Of a DNA stretch of 64,000 bases, positions 28,012 through 37,467 are shown in pieces; within the stretch, counting starts at the first letter, position 1, and each line of letters opens with the position of its first letter. The notes under the pieces are model-generated. The model had not been told where the DNA came from, did not search any database, and saw only the letters and a program-made list of their open reading frames with translations. Both the position numbers and the translations under genes were made by a program. Source of the stretch: Mycobacterium kyorinense (lineage in GTDB: Bacteria > Actinomycetota > Actinomycetes > Mycobacteriales > Mycobacteriaceae); NCBI RefSeq assembly GCF_002101735.1, contig NZ_LQPE01000103.1, positions 1 to 64,000 of the forward strand, in the 5' to 3' direction.

Positions 28012-29498
28012 TGACATTCGACTATCCGGTGTGGCTGCGGGTCGACCACTGGCTCAACGTGCTGTTCTTGACGTTGCTGTTGCGCAGCGGGATCGAGATC
28101 CTCGGCACGCACCCCAAGCTGTATTGGAACGACGACAGCAAGCCGGGCAGCGAGTGGGCGCGCTTCACCACCAAGGAAATGCCGACCGACAAGCTCTACG
28201 ACACCCTGGACGAGGAGGAGCATTACAGCTCGATCGTCGCCCTGCCCGGTCACAAGAAGCTCGGCATGGGCCGGCACTGGCACTTTTTCGCCGTGATCGG
28301 ATGGATTCTGGTCGGCCTGTCGTACTACATCCTGCTGTTCGCGACCGGTCAGTGGCACCGGTACTGGCCCTATTCGTGGTCGATCTTCCCCGAGGCGTGG
28401 AACGACATCGTCGCCTACATGACGTTCAACCTGCCGTCGTTGTTGCCCAGCGAGCCGCTTGACGCCATCCAAAAGTTGACGTACGCCGCCGTCATCTTCC
28501 TGCTCGCGCCCTTCCAGATCCTGACCGGCGCCGCCCAATCGCCCGCCGTCGAGGCGCGGTTCCCGTGGTACGTCCGCATGTGGGGTGGCCGGCAGTGGGC
28601 GCGCAGCCTGCATTTCTTCGGGTTGGTCGCCTTCCTCGTCTTCATCGTGATCCACCTGTCGATGGTCTTCTTCTGGGGCTGGGGTCAGCTGACCGCGGCC
28701 ATGATCTTCGGCTCGGTCCGCAACGTCAACTGGGCCACGTTCTTGTCGTTTGTGATCATCGGTGCGATCGTCGCCGTGCACGTCGCGGCGACGGTGTGGA
28801 GCCTGAAACGGCCGGTGCAGGTCCACAAGATCCTGGGCGCGATCAACACCCGCGTCAAGCTGATGCTGTTGCGCCCGTTGGACTCCCGGCAGAACTATCC
28901 GGTGAGCAAGCTGTCCAGGGAACACCGCGTCAACGGCAAGCCGCCGTGCTCCGACGAGTACAAGGTGATGGCGGTACACAACTTCGTCGACTGGCGGCTG
29001 CGGGTCGGCGGCCTGGTCGAAAAACCGGTGACCCTGGACCTGGACGCGCTGCGCGCGCTGGCCGAACCGGAAACGCAACGGGTGATGCACAACTGTGTGC
29101 AGGGCTGGACCAGCATTGGCCAATGGAGCGGCATCCATCTGAGCCGGCTGCTGGCGGAGGTCAAGCCGCTGCCGCAGGCGCGCTATATCTGTTTTCTGAC
29201 CATGCAGGACAACAGCCGCGACGAGCCCAGCTCCGACGGGCTGGGCCAGTTCTACGAAGTGATGGATCTGGAACTGGCGTACAAGCCGCAGACCATCCTG
29301 GCCTACGAGATGAACGGGCATCCGCTGCCGATCAAACACGGTGCGCCGCTGCGGTTGCGGGTGGAGACCCAGGTCGGGTTCAAGATGGCCAAGTGGATCA
29401 ACCAGATCGAGTTCGTCGACGACCACCGCGGAATCGGCATGGGCTTGGGCGGCTGGCGCGAGGACAACATCCATTACGACAAGGATGTGGAGATATGA
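28011..29498 (+). CDS. cytochrome b-type membrane domain fused to a YedY/sulfite-oxidase-like molybdopterin domain
   Basis: The product is 495 aa. Residues 1-280 have about five membrane segments, with His at 13, 89, 91, 201, 215 and 257 as candidate haem b ligands. Residues 310-490 are a molybdopterin-binding domain with Cys362 in HNCVQGWTSIGQWSGIHL, matching the molybdenum-ligating Cys of YedY/MsrP. In E. coli the partners MsrP and MsrQ are separate proteins; here they resemble a single chain with the membrane part first. There is no Tat signal on the molybdopterin domain. The substrate (sulfoxide, sulfite or other) is unknown. Confidence 0.85.
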
Positions 29499-29812
29499 CC
29501 GACTGGATTCGCCCCGAGTTGATTCGGCTGGAACCCGTCGAGTGCGACAAGGTGCTGGAGCACCTCAAGGCCAAGGGCGGACATTGCGAGGCTTGCGGCG
29601 CAACGGAATTCGACGTCGGCGACGCGCTGTACCTCGGATTCCTGTTCCTCGACGAAGACGACGACGCCTACATGGTGGCGCTGACGTGTCGGAATGCGGA
29701 CTGCCCCAAGCCGCGGACCGGAATCAAGCTGCGGGAGAAGGACTTTTTCAGCCGCGACGCAACCGCAGCGCGCGCCGCGAGCTGGACCGTCGAGCTCCCC
29801 GATGCCGTTTAG
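29495..29812 (+). CDS. small zinc-ribbon-like protein
   Basis: The product is 105 aa from an ATG overlapping the upstream stop (ATGA). A CxxC (C31, C34) and a Cx4C (C65, C70) could form one zinc or iron site. The middle is acidic (FLFLDEDDDAYMVAL). It is the last gene of the SigF-type operon. Its last 65 bases overlap the convergent gene. Function unknown. Confidence 0.75.
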   Translation: MTDWIRPELIRLEPVECDKVLEHLKAKGGHCEACGATEFDVGDALYLGFLFLDEDDDAYMVALTCRNADCPKPRTGIKLREKDFFSRDATAARAASWTVELPDAV

Positions 29813-30116
29813 CCTTGGCCGGCGGGGTATCGGTAAACACCGGCTGCGCCAACTCGAATCGGACGATCAGGTCAGATAGCCCGCGCAGCTCGTCGCACAG
29901 CGCTTGAAACCGGCGTTCGTCGGCCTCGTTGAGGATGCCCTGGGAGCTGTAGTGCACCAGCCGTCGCAGCCGCCCGGCCAGTGCGGCTCCCCACCGGATG
30001 GAGAAGTCGTAGGCTTCGCCCTCGGCGAGTTCCTTCTTCTGGCCCAGCTTCTTCAGCGCTTCGATCTGCTCGTTGAGTAGCTCGAAGTCGTCGTCGATGC
30101 CGATGGCTGTAGTCAT
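29748..30116 (-). CDS. conserved hypothetical protein, helical
   Basis: The product is 122 aa, starting MTTAIGIDDDFELLNEQIEA. It is predicted to be almost all helical (ELLNEQIEALKKLGQKKELA) with a strongly basic Arg/Ser/Lys tail (KAKRHRGARRSSSRR) that may bind nucleic acid or be disordered. It overlaps the convergent zinc-ribbon gene by 65 bp, where the tail is encoded. No family recognised. Just upstream, on the same strand, is the lipoprotein gene. Confidence 0.6.
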   Translation of the reverse strand: MTTAIGIDDDFELLNEQIEALKKLGQKKELAEGEAYDFSIRWGAALAGRLRRLVHYSSQGILNEADERRFQALCDELRGLSDLIVRFELAQPVFTDTPPAKAKRHRGARRSSSRRALRLRRG

Positions 30117-30123
30117 GAGTACC

Positions 30124-31161
30124 TCACAGGTGCGGCTTGGCGACGCCCACCACGTACGGCGCGCCGCCCAAGGCGAGAAACACTCGGTGCGGACCGACGG
30201 CCATTCCGGACAGCGGCGCCGACTTCGCTTGGCCGCCTGGCAGATTCGCGCGGTAGTCGACGACGTGGATTATGTGCATGGTGTCGTTGGGGTAGCCGCC
30301 GTAGCTGTTCGCCTCCAGCGTCACCAGTTGCCGGTCGGTTGCTGCGTAGATCCTGGTGTCGTCGGTGCCGAGATAGCGCACCGGAGCCGACGGCAGTTGC
30401 GCGCGGCCGACCACTTCCAATCCTTTGCCGCCGCGGCGGGAGTCGACGGAGTAGAGCACGCTGTGCTGGTGGTCGGCGACGTACGTGCGAGTCACCTTCG
30501 TGCTGTTGCCGGCCGTCACCGTGACGTCCATAGCCAGGGCGCCGCGCTCCTCCGGCGGCGAGGAGGGTCCTTTGTAGTAGCGGATTCCCGACGGCCCGTA
30601 CGCGTGGTAGTCGATTTCCCGACCGCGGTTAGAACCGTCGATCGAATCCGCGTGCTCGATCGTCGCGGCCGGCAACTTGCGGTAGCCGTACTGCTCTACC
30701 GGGGTCACCGTGGATCCGTCCGCCGACAGCGCGAGCAAGATCCGCATGCCGGCATCTTCAGTGAGATAGTCGGGAGCCGGGCCGGCGTCGAAGTGGGCGA
30801 CGGTCCGCAGAGTGGCGATGTCGACCACGGCGACGCTGCCCCGCCGGGGCTGCGGCACGAAGACATGCCGATCGTCTCGCTGGCTGATCTGCAGGTTGCG
30901 TCCGGCGTCCAGTGGGCCAGAGACGGTGGTGTGGGCCGTGTCCGGATTCTCGGCGCCGCTGACCTTGGCCAGCCGGTGGTCGTCGGTGAGCCCGAGCAGG
31001 CTGTGGTTGCCGTACGACCACACCGGGTTGTGCAGCGCCGCGCCGACGGGGATCAGCGTCACCTCGGGTGCGCTCTCCGGCTGGCTCGGCGACGAACAAC
31101 CCGCGACGACGGCCGCGCCCGCAGCTGTCGCGGCACACCACCGCCGCAATCCGGTGATCAC
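30124..31161 (-). CDS. lipoprotein with beta-propeller-like repeats
   Basis: The product is 345 aa from a GTG. The signal peptide ends in the lipobox VVAGC (Cys22). The mature protein has recurring blocks of the form VFVPQPRRGSVAVVDIATLR and YVADHQHSVLYSVDSRRGGK, like YVTN or quinoprotein-type beta-propellers that sit on the outer face of the membrane. No catalytic motif was found. It is divergent from the hemerythrin gene. Similar lipoproteins in mycobacteria have no assigned function. Confidence 0.78.
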   Translation of the reverse strand: MITGLRRWCAATAAGAAVVAGCSSPSQPESAPEVTLIPVGAALHNPVWSYGNHSLLGLTDDHRLAKVSGAENPDTAHTTVSGPLDAGRNLQISQRDDRHVFVPQPRRGSVAVVDIATLRTVAHFDAGPAPDYLTEDAGMRILLALSADGSTVTPVEQYGYRKLPAATIEHADSIDGSNRGREIDYHAYGPSGIRYYKGPSSPPEERGALAMDVTVTAGNSTKVTRTYVADHQHSVLYSVDSRRGGKGLEVVGRAQLPSAPVRYLGTDDTRIYAATDRQLVTLEANSYGGYPNDTMHIIHVVDYRANLPGGQAKSAPLSGMAVGPHRVFLALGGAPYVVGVAKPHL

Positions 31162-31204
31162 GTTCGATGCAGTACCCCGGCAGCCGCGCCGCTACACCTG
31201 CTGC

Positions 31205-31229
31205 GTTTCGCTGGCTTAGGCGTCGGGTA
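31205..31229 (+). promoter_or_regulatory. SigF-type promoter of the hemerythrin gene
   Basis: GTTT at 31205-31208, a 16-bp spacer, GGGTA at 31225-31229. It lies 60 bp upstream of the hemerythrin start. Mycobacterial hemerythrin-like genes are known members of SigF regulons, which supports it. Confidence 0.6.
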
Positions 31230-31288
31230 GCCGTTAGTCGCGCGCACCACAGCCCGGCGCGCAAATCCAGATAACGCAGGAGGAAATC

Positions 31289-31732
31289 ATGGCAGCGCCT
31301 GCCGCCAAGACACCGACCGATGTCGTCGAGTTCCTCGTCAGCCAACACGAGCAGATCAAGGAACTCTTCTCCGAGACGCTCAACGCCACCGGCAAGGACC
31401 GCAAGCAGCCGTTCGTCAAGCTCCGCCGACTGCTGGCCGTGCACGAAACCGCCGAAGAGGAAATCGTGCACCCGCGAGCCAAGCGCAAGCTGTCCAATGG
31501 CAGGGACGTCGTCGCGCACGCCGAGCAGGAAGAGAAGCAGGAATTCGCCAAGCTGCAGAAGGAATTGAGCAGCGATGAACGCGAGAAGATGGGCCGGGCC
31601 GCCAAGCTGGCCCAGGCGATCGCGCCGACGCGACCGCACGCCGGGGTGGAATCTCAAGTGGCCAATCTGATGGCCGGGCCGTTCGCCGCGATGCTGGACC
31701 GGGCGCGCGACGCCATCACCGGCAAGCGCTGA
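31289..31732 (+). CDS. hemerythrin HHE-domain protein
   Basis: The product is 147 aa after a strong AGGAGGA. It is a four-helix bundle with HHE-type motifs: FLVSQHEQIKELF in helix 1, LLAVHETAEEEIVHPRA in helix 2 and VVAHAEQEEKQEF in helix 3, supplying His and Glu for a di-iron site. Cytosolic; such proteins bind O2 or NO or detoxify peroxide. The C-terminal part (APTRPHAGVESQVANLMAGP) is extra to the bundle. It precedes udgX by 19 bp, so the two are probably cotranscribed from the SigF-like promoter. Confidence 0.9.
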   Translation: MAAPAAKTPTDVVEFLVSQHEQIKELFSETLNATGKDRKQPFVKLRRLLAVHETAEEEIVHPRAKRKLSNGRDVVAHAEQEEKQEFAKLQKELSSDEREKMGRAAKLAQAIAPTRPHAGVESQVANLMAGPFAAMLDRARDAITGKR

Positions 31733-31751
31733 GTCGTGACATGACGGGTTG

Positions 31752-32409
31752 ATGTCCATGGCTACCAGCGCGGCGCGCTACGTGCCGGAGGACCACAGCC
31801 TGGATTCGCTTGCGGCGGCAGCGAGCAACTGCCACGGCTGCTCGCTGTACAAGGATGCGTCGCAGACGGTTTTCGGGCATGGGCGGCCGGACGCGCCGAT
31901 CATGCTGGTCGGTGAGCAGCCGGGGGACCGGGAGGACGTCGAGGGGCTGCCGTTCGTCGGCCCGGCCGGGCGGCTGCTGGCCCGTGCGCTCGAAAGACGC
32001 GGGCATCGATCCGGAGCTGACGTATCAAACCAACGCCGTCAAGCACTTCAAGTTCACCAGGAAGCAAGGCAAACGGCGGATCCACCAAAAGCCCAGCCGC
32101 ACCGAAGTCGTCGCGTGCCAGCCGTGGCTTCTGTGCGAGATCGAGGCGGTGCAACCGGAAGTGATCGTGTGCCTGGGCGCAACCGCGGCACAGTCGCTGC
32201 TGGGCACCGCGTTCCGGGTCACCGCGCATCGCGGCGAAGTGCTTCAGCTGCCTGTCGATCTGGACATGAACCTGGAGCCGGAGCCGCGCGTCGTCGCCAC
32301 CGTTCACCCATCGGCGATCGTGCGTGACCGCAGCGAGCGCCGGCAGGAGAACTACGCGTCATTCGTCGACGATCTGCGCAGCGCGCGCAGCGGAATAGCG
32401 GCTGTTTGA
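31752..32409 (+). pseudogene. udgX: udgX, uracil-DNA glycosylase X, frameshifted
   Basis: Two overlapping frames together encode an almost complete UdgX. Frame one (31752-31994) gives the GEQPGDREDVEGLPFVGPAGR motif and two N-terminal cysteines (CHGC) of the Fe-S site. Frame two (31996-32409) resumes at DAGIDPELTYQTNAVKHFKF and holds the diagnostic KRRIH loop with the His that crosslinks to uracil sites, the other cysteines, and the HPS motif. One extra A in the run at 31993-31995 explains the break; removing it restores 218 codons. Either a real mutation or a base-calling error in a homopolymer. Confidence 0.85.
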
Positions 32410-32427
32410 CGCTCGTACTCGCGGGTA
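32404..32427 (+). promoter_or_regulatory. SigF-type promoter of the TPP-enzyme operon
   Basis: GTTT at 32404-32407, a 15-bp spacer, GGGTA at 32423-32427, overlapping the udgX stop. It lies 129 bp upstream of the TPP enzyme start. No other promoter-like element was seen in 32410-32556. Confidence 0.55.
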
Positions 32428-32556
32428 CACGTCGACTGTGACCACCGGCGTCGTCACCGCCGCCGTGGCATCCATTTCCGCCGCCGTTGCTCCCTGCCGG
32501 CAGTCGGCGGCGATGCCGGTGGTCCACCTATGCCAATAAATCTCGAAGGAGTACCG

Positions 32557-34365
32557 ATGCCCAAGACTGCCGACTTTATCCTTGATCGCTTGCGGGAGTG
32601 GGGAATTCACCGCATCTACGGATATCCGGGCGACGGTATTTTGTCGATGCTGGGCGCGCTGGACCGCGCCGGCGGGGATCCGGAGCTCATCCAGCCGCGG
32701 CACGAGGAGATGGGCGCGTTCATGGCAACCGCGCACGCGAAATTCACCGGGGAGATCGGTTGTTGTCTGGCCACCTCCGGCGGCGGGACCATCCATCTGC
32801 TCAACGGCCTCTACGACGCCAAGCTCGACCACCAGCCGGTGGTGGCGATCGTGGGCCAGCAGAAGCGGATGTCGCTGGGCGCGGCGTATCAGCAGGAGAT
32901 CGACCCCAATTCGCTGTACAAGGACGTGTCTTCGGACTTCGTCCAGACGTGTATGGCGCCCGAGCAGGCCCGCCAGCTTGTCGACCGGGCATGCAAGGTC
33001 GCGCTGAACAACCGGACGGTGGCGACGATCATCCTGCCGGAGGACGTGGCGGAGGCCGATGCGGTGCCGTCCCCGCCGCGCATGCATGGCGCGGTGTTCA
33101 CCGGCGTCGGCTGGACCAAGCCGCGGGTGATCCCGCCGGAGTCCGAGTTGCAGAAGGCGGCCGGAATCCTCAACGACGGCAAGAAAGTCGCGATCGTCAT
33201 CGGCCAAGGTGCCGCCGAGGCGGCCGACGAGGTGGTTCAGACCGCAGAGCTGCTGGGCGCCGGTGTCGCCAAGGCGTCGCTCGGCCGGGCCGTGTTACCG
33301 GACGATCTGCCCTACGTCACCGGACCGATTGGGTTGCTCGGCTCCACCGCCAGCGAAACGATGATGTCCGACGCCGACACCCTGTTCTTCATCGGCACCA
33401 GCTTCCCCTACACGGAGTGGCTGCCCAAAGAAGGGCAATGCCGCGGCGTCGAGATCAACATCGACGGCCGGATGATCGGCACCCGCTATCCGATGGAGGC
33501 CAACCTCGTCGGAGGCTCCAAAGAGACGTTGCAGGAGCTGATTCCGCTGTTGAAGCGCAAGGACGACAGGTCGTGGCGGTCCAAGATCGAAAAAGAAGTG
33601 CAGACGTGGTGGGGCGTGCTGGACAAGCGCGCGCACGACAAGGCGGATCCGCTCAACCCGGAGCTGGTGGTGCATGAGCTGTCGAAACGCCTGCCCGACA
33701 ACACGATCCTGACCACCGACGCGGGATCGGTGGCGAACTGGTGGGCACGGCACCTGAAGCTGCGGCCGGGCATGGCAGCCTCGCTGGCCGGCAACCTCGC
33801 CACCATGGGCCCGGGCACCCCGTACGCGATCAGCGCCAAGCTGGCCCACCCCGGCCGCCCGGTGATCGCGCTGATCGGTGACGGCGTGTTCCAGATGAAC
33901 GGGATGGCCGAGATGATCACCGTCAAGCGGTACAAGGACCGGCTTTCCGACGGGCCGCTGATCTTCTGCGTGTTCAACAACGAAGACCTCAACCAGGTGA
34001 CATGGGAACAGCGGGCAATGGGCGGTGAGCCGAAATTCGAAGGCTCACAGTATATTCCGGACGTCCCGTACGCGGAGTTCGCCAACCTGCTCGGCCTGAC
34101 AGGCATTCGCTGCGACGACCCGGCGAAGATCGGGGACGCCTGGGACCGGGCGCTGGCCGCCAGCACACCGGTGGTGCTGGAAGTAGTGGTGGACAAGGAC
34201 ATTCCGCCCGTCCCGCCTCACATCAAGAAGATGATGGCCAAGAAGACGGCCAAGGCGGTGATGAAAGACCCCGATCGGGTCAGCATCGGCAAGAAGGGCG
34301 CCAAACAGAAGATGCACGAGTTCACCGAGTCGATCACGCAAACGGTCAAGGGCTCCGAGGACTAG
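32557..34365 (+). CDS. thiamine-pyrophosphate enzyme, pyruvate oxidase/dehydrogenase (quinone)-like
   Basis: The product is 602 aa from the ATG after AAGGAG; a further upstream start lacks support. Three-domain TPP enzyme: Pyr domain with catalytic Glu50 in RHEEMGAFMA, central domain, and PP domain with GDGVFQMNGMAE to NNEDLNQ as the TPP/Mg motif. Closest to pyruvate oxidases (PoxB) among acetolactate-synthase relatives, so it probably turns pyruvate into acetate and CO2 with FAD and a quinone or O2. The Lys-rich C-terminus resembles the membrane-binding tail of PoxB. It ends two bp before the FAD/Fe-S gene. Confidence 0.85.
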   Translation: MPKTADFILDRLREWGIHRIYGYPGDGILSMLGALDRAGGDPELIQPRHEEMGAFMATAHAKFTGEIGCCLATSGGGTIHLLNGLYDAKLDHQPVVAIVGQQKRMSLGAAYQQEIDPNSLYKDVSSDFVQTCMAPEQARQLVDRACKVALNNRTVATIILPEDVAEADAVPSPPRMHGAVFTGVGWTKPRVIPPESELQKAAGILNDGKKVAIVIGQGAAEAADEVVQTAELLGAGVAKASLGRAVLPDDLPYVTGPIGLLGSTASETMMSDADTLFFIGTSFPYTEWLPKEGQCRGVEINIDGRMIGTRYPMEANLVGGSKETLQELIPLLKRKDDRSWRSKIEKEVQTWWGVLDKRAHDKADPLNPELVVHELSKRLPDNTILTTDAGSVANWWARHLKLRPGMAASLAGNLATMGPGTPYAISAKLAHPGRPVIALIGDGVFQMNGMAEMITVKRYKDRLSDGPLIFCVFNNEDLNQVTWEQRAMGGEPKFEGSQYIPDVPYAEFANLLGLTGIRCDDPAKIGDAWDRALAASTPVVLEVVVDKDIPPVPPHIKKMMAKKTAKAVMKDPDRVSIGKKGAKQKMHEFTESITQTVKGSED

Positions 34366-34367
34366 GC

Positions 34368-37300
34368 ATGACGCAGACTGTTCCGGCCCGTCCCGACACC
34401 CGCTTCGTCGCCGGGATGGCGTCCGTCGACCAGGTCAATGTCGCCGGGCTGGAAAGCCAGCTGCGTCGCCATGTCAGCGGAGAAGTGCGGTTCGACGCGG
34501 GCACCAAGGCGATGTACGCCAACGACGCGTCGAACTTCCGGCAGGTCCCGATCGGGGTGGTGGTCCCCAAGACGCTCGACGACGTCGTGCAGACTATGCG
34601 GGCCTGCCACGCCTATCATGCGCCGGTGCTGTGCCGCGGGGGTGGGACCAGCCTGTCGGGTGAAACCGTGAATGTGGCGGTGGTGATCGACTTTTCGAAG
34701 TATCTGACCGCCATCCTCGACATCGACGCCCGGGGCCGGCTGGTCACCGCCGAGACCGGGGTGATCAACGAGAACCTCAACCGCGCAACTGGTGAATACG
34801 GGCTGGTGTTCGGGCCGGACCCGTCGTCGCATTCGCGGTGCACCATCGGGGGCAACATCGGGAACAATTCCTGCGGGGTGCATTCCATCCAGGCCCACCT
34901 GTACGGGCCGGGACCGCGGACGTCGGACAACACCCATGCGATGGATGTCGTCACGTATGACGGCGCCCGCTTCACCGTCGGTGTCGACGAGGAGAAGGAT
35001 CTCGACAGGATCATCGCCGCCGGGGGCCGCAAGGGCGAAATCTATGCTGCGCTGCGGGATTTGCGCGACGAGTACGCGGACGACATTCGCAAGGGGTTTC
35101 CTTCGGTGGACGAGATGCCGCGGCGGGTGTCCGGATACAACCTCGACGAGTTGCTGCCCGAGAAGGGTTTCAACGTCGCGCGGGCATTGGTGGGCACCGA
35201 GAGCACCTGCGCGGTGGCGCTGACCGCCACGCTGATGCTGACGCCGGCGATGCTGCACCGCACGCTGGTGGTGATCCACTACGACTCGACCGGCGAGGCC
35301 GGTGACGCGGGTCCGGACATCATGGCCTGGAAGCCGATCGGGCTGGAGGGCGTCGACCATGTGCTGGTTCACGACCAGAAGATCAAGGGCACCAACTCCT
35401 CGGGACTGCAGGCGCTGCCGCGGTCCGACGCGAGTGGGGCGTGGCTGTTCGTGCAGTTCGGCTCGGATACGCCCGGCGAGTCGCTGTCCCGCGCCGAGGA
35501 ATTCGTCGGGTGGCTGAAAAAGAAGAAGCACGTCGACGACGACCGTATCGTGTTGGCCAAAAGCAAGCAGGACGGCGGCAACAGCGACGAGCTGTGGTCG
35601 ATTCGCGAAGCGGGATTGGGCTCGACGGCGTTTCCGATCGACAGCAGCGATCACTGGCCGGGCTGGGAGGACTCGGCGGTGCCGCCGAATCGGATCGGCG
35701 ACTACATCCGCGATCTGCAACAGCTGTACGCCGACCACGGCTTGCGCGGCGCCATGTACGGCCACTTCGGCGAGGGCTGTATCCACTCCCGGATCAATTT
35801 CGACTTGCGGCACAAGGACGGGCTGGCCAACTACCGGCACTTGATGGAGGCTGCCGGTGATCTGGTGGCCACCTACGGCGGGTCGATGTCGGGGGAGCAC
35901 GGCGACGGCCAGCAGCGGGCCGAGTTGCTCGGCAAGCAGTACGGTCCGCGGCTGATCGAGGCGATGCGCAAGTTCAAGCTGATCTGGGACCCAGAGTGGA
36001 AGATGAACCCGGGCAAGGTCATCGACCCGTATCGCTTCGACGAGAACCTCAAGCTGGGCACGGACTACAACCCGTCGCGGCCCAAGGTGAAGTTCGCCTA
36101 CACGCAGGACGGCGGCGACTTCTCGCATGCGGCGCTGCGGTGCGTCGGCGTCGGCAAATGCCGGGTGCCGGAGGCTCAGATGACCATGTGCCCGAGTTTT
36201 CAGGTGACGCGGGAAGAAAAGCACTCGACCCGCGGGCGCGCGCGACTGTTGTTCGAGATGCTGCGCGGGGAAGTGATCACCGACGGCTGGCAATCGTCAG
36301 AGGTGGCCGATGCGCTGGACCTGTGTTTAGCGTGCAAGGGCTACACCAGCGACTGCCCGGTCGACGTCGACATTCCCACGTACAAGGCCGAGTTCCTCTA
36401 TCACCATTTCCGATCGCTGCGCCGGTGGCGGCCGCGGTACGCATACGCGTTCGGGTTCATCGACCAGGCGGCGAGGTTGGCCAGCGCGATGCCTGAGCTG
36501 GCGAATTTTGCCACCCAGACGCCGGTGCTGTCGCGAATAGCCAAGTTGGTGGGCGGAATTGACCGGCAGCGGCCGTTGCCGACGTTTGCGCCGATGACGC
36601 TGCAGAAATGGTTCGCCGACCGGCCGGTGGTCAACGAAAACGGGCCGCGGGTCATCCTGTTTCCGGACACGTTCAACAACCGGTTGCACACCGACGTCGG
36701 CGTGGCTTGTGTGGAGGCGATCGAGGCGGCCGGCTGGCGGGTGATGATGCCGACCGGCCACATCTGTTGTGGCAGGCCGCTGTACGACTACGGCTTCCTG
36801 GATGTCGCGGAGCGCTACCTGCGTGACGTGTTGGCGCAGTTGCGCGACGAGATCCGGTCCGGCACGCCGATCGTCGGCATGGAACCGAGTTGTCTGGCGG
36901 TGTTCAAGGACGAACTGCCCAAGCTGATGCCGCACGACGACGACGCGGATCGGTTGGTGCGCAACAGCTATCACTTCGCCGAGTTCTTGACGAAGTTCGA
37001 CGTCGAGTTGCCTATTGTGTCGGGACAGCAGGCGCTGCTGTGGGGTCACTGCCACCAGCGGGCGACCGGCGGTGTGGACGCCGACCAGCAGGTCCTGGAG
37101 AAGATGGGCATCGACGTGGAGCCGGTCACCGGCGGCTGTTGCGGGCTGGCCGGCTCGTGGGGCTTCGAGGAAGGCAAATACGAGATCTCGATGGACTGCG
37201 GCGAACAGGCACTGCTGCCTGCGATCCGCAAAAACCCGGGGGCAGTGGTAGTGGCCAACGGCTTCTCCTGCCAGACGCAGATCAGCGATGCGGGAGCGGC

Positions 37301-37463
37301 GACACCGTTGCATCTAGGTCAAGTGATGGCGGGCGCTGTGCCTGCCCGCCCGTCGCCGCCGCGGCGCGTTCGGGCTGCCCGGGTGGCCGGTCCGGTCGCC
37401 GCGCTTGCGGTGGCGTGCGGGGGCGTCTCCTGGGCGTTGGCGTCCGTGCTCCGGAAGCGTTGA
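34368..37463 (+). CDS. FAD-linked dehydrogenase with two Fe-S motifs and CCG domain (YdiJ/D-lactate dehydrogenase type)
   Basis: The product is 1031 aa. FAD_binding_4 domain (CRGGGTSLSG near 90; IGGNIGNNSCG near 165), FAD-oxidase C-terminal domain (YGHFGEGCIHSRI, SGEHGDGQQRAELL), then 4Fe-4S cysteine clusters around residues 591-607 and 650-662, then a GlpC/CCG-type domain (CCGRPLYDYG near 800, GGCCGLAGSWGF near 923). A hydrophobic helix near 1008-1027 probably anchors it. E. coli YdiJ with this layout oxidises D-2-hydroxyglutarate; D-lactate is the other candidate, attractive here because of the pyruvate oxidase-like neighbour. Confidence 0.85.
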   Translation: MTQTVPARPDTRFVAGMASVDQVNVAGLESQLRRHVSGEVRFDAGTKAMYANDASNFRQVPIGVVVPKTLDDVVQTMRACHAYHAPVLCRGGGTSLSGETVNVAVVIDFSKYLTAILDIDARGRLVTAETGVINENLNRATGEYGLVFGPDPSSHSRCTIGGNIGNNSCGVHSIQAHLYGPGPRTSDNTHAMDVVTYDGARFTVGVDEEKDLDRIIAAGGRKGEIYAALRDLRDEYADDIRKGFPSVDEMPRRVSGYNLDELLPEKGFNVARALVGTESTCAVALTATLMLTPAMLHRTLVVIHYDSTGEAGDAGPDIMAWKPIGLEGVDHVLVHDQKIKGTNSSGLQALPRSDASGAWLFVQFGSDTPGESLSRAEEFVGWLKKKKHVDDDRIVLAKSKQDGGNSDELWSIREAGLGSTAFPIDSSDHWPGWEDSAVPPNRIGDYIRDLQQLYADHGLRGAMYGHFGEGCIHSRINFDLRHKDGLANYRHLMEAAGDLVATYGGSMSGEHGDGQQRAELLGKQYGPRLIEAMRKFKLIWDPEWKMNPGKVIDPYRFDENLKLGTDYNPSRPKVKFAYTQDGGDFSHAALRCVGVGKCRVPEAQMTMCPSFQVTREEKHSTRGRARLLFEMLRGEVITDGWQSSEVADALDLCLACKGYTSDCPVDVDIPTYKAEFLYHHFRSLRRWRPRYAYAFGFIDQAARLASAMPELANFATQTPVLSRIAKLVGGIDRQRPLPTFAPMTLQKWFADRPVVNENGPRVILFPDTFNNRLHTDVGVACVEAIEAAGWRVMMPTGHICCGRPLYDYGFLDVAERYLRDVLAQLRDEIRSGTPIVGMEPSCLAVFKDELPKLMPHDDDADRLVRNSYHFAEFLTKFDVELPIVSGQQALLWGHCHQRATGGVDADQQVLEKMGIDVEPVTGGCCGLAGSWGFEEGKYEISMDCGEQALLPAIRKNPGAVVVANGFSCQTQISDAGAATPLHLGQVMAGAVPARPSPPRRVRAARVAGPVAALAVACGGVSWALASVLRKR

Positions 37464-37467
37464 GCCG

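Noticed and set aside
34362..36293. 643-codon minus-strand frame opposite the FAD/Fe-S gene
   Set aside because: Antisense artefact of high G+C with repetitive Val/Arg/Gln/His composition.
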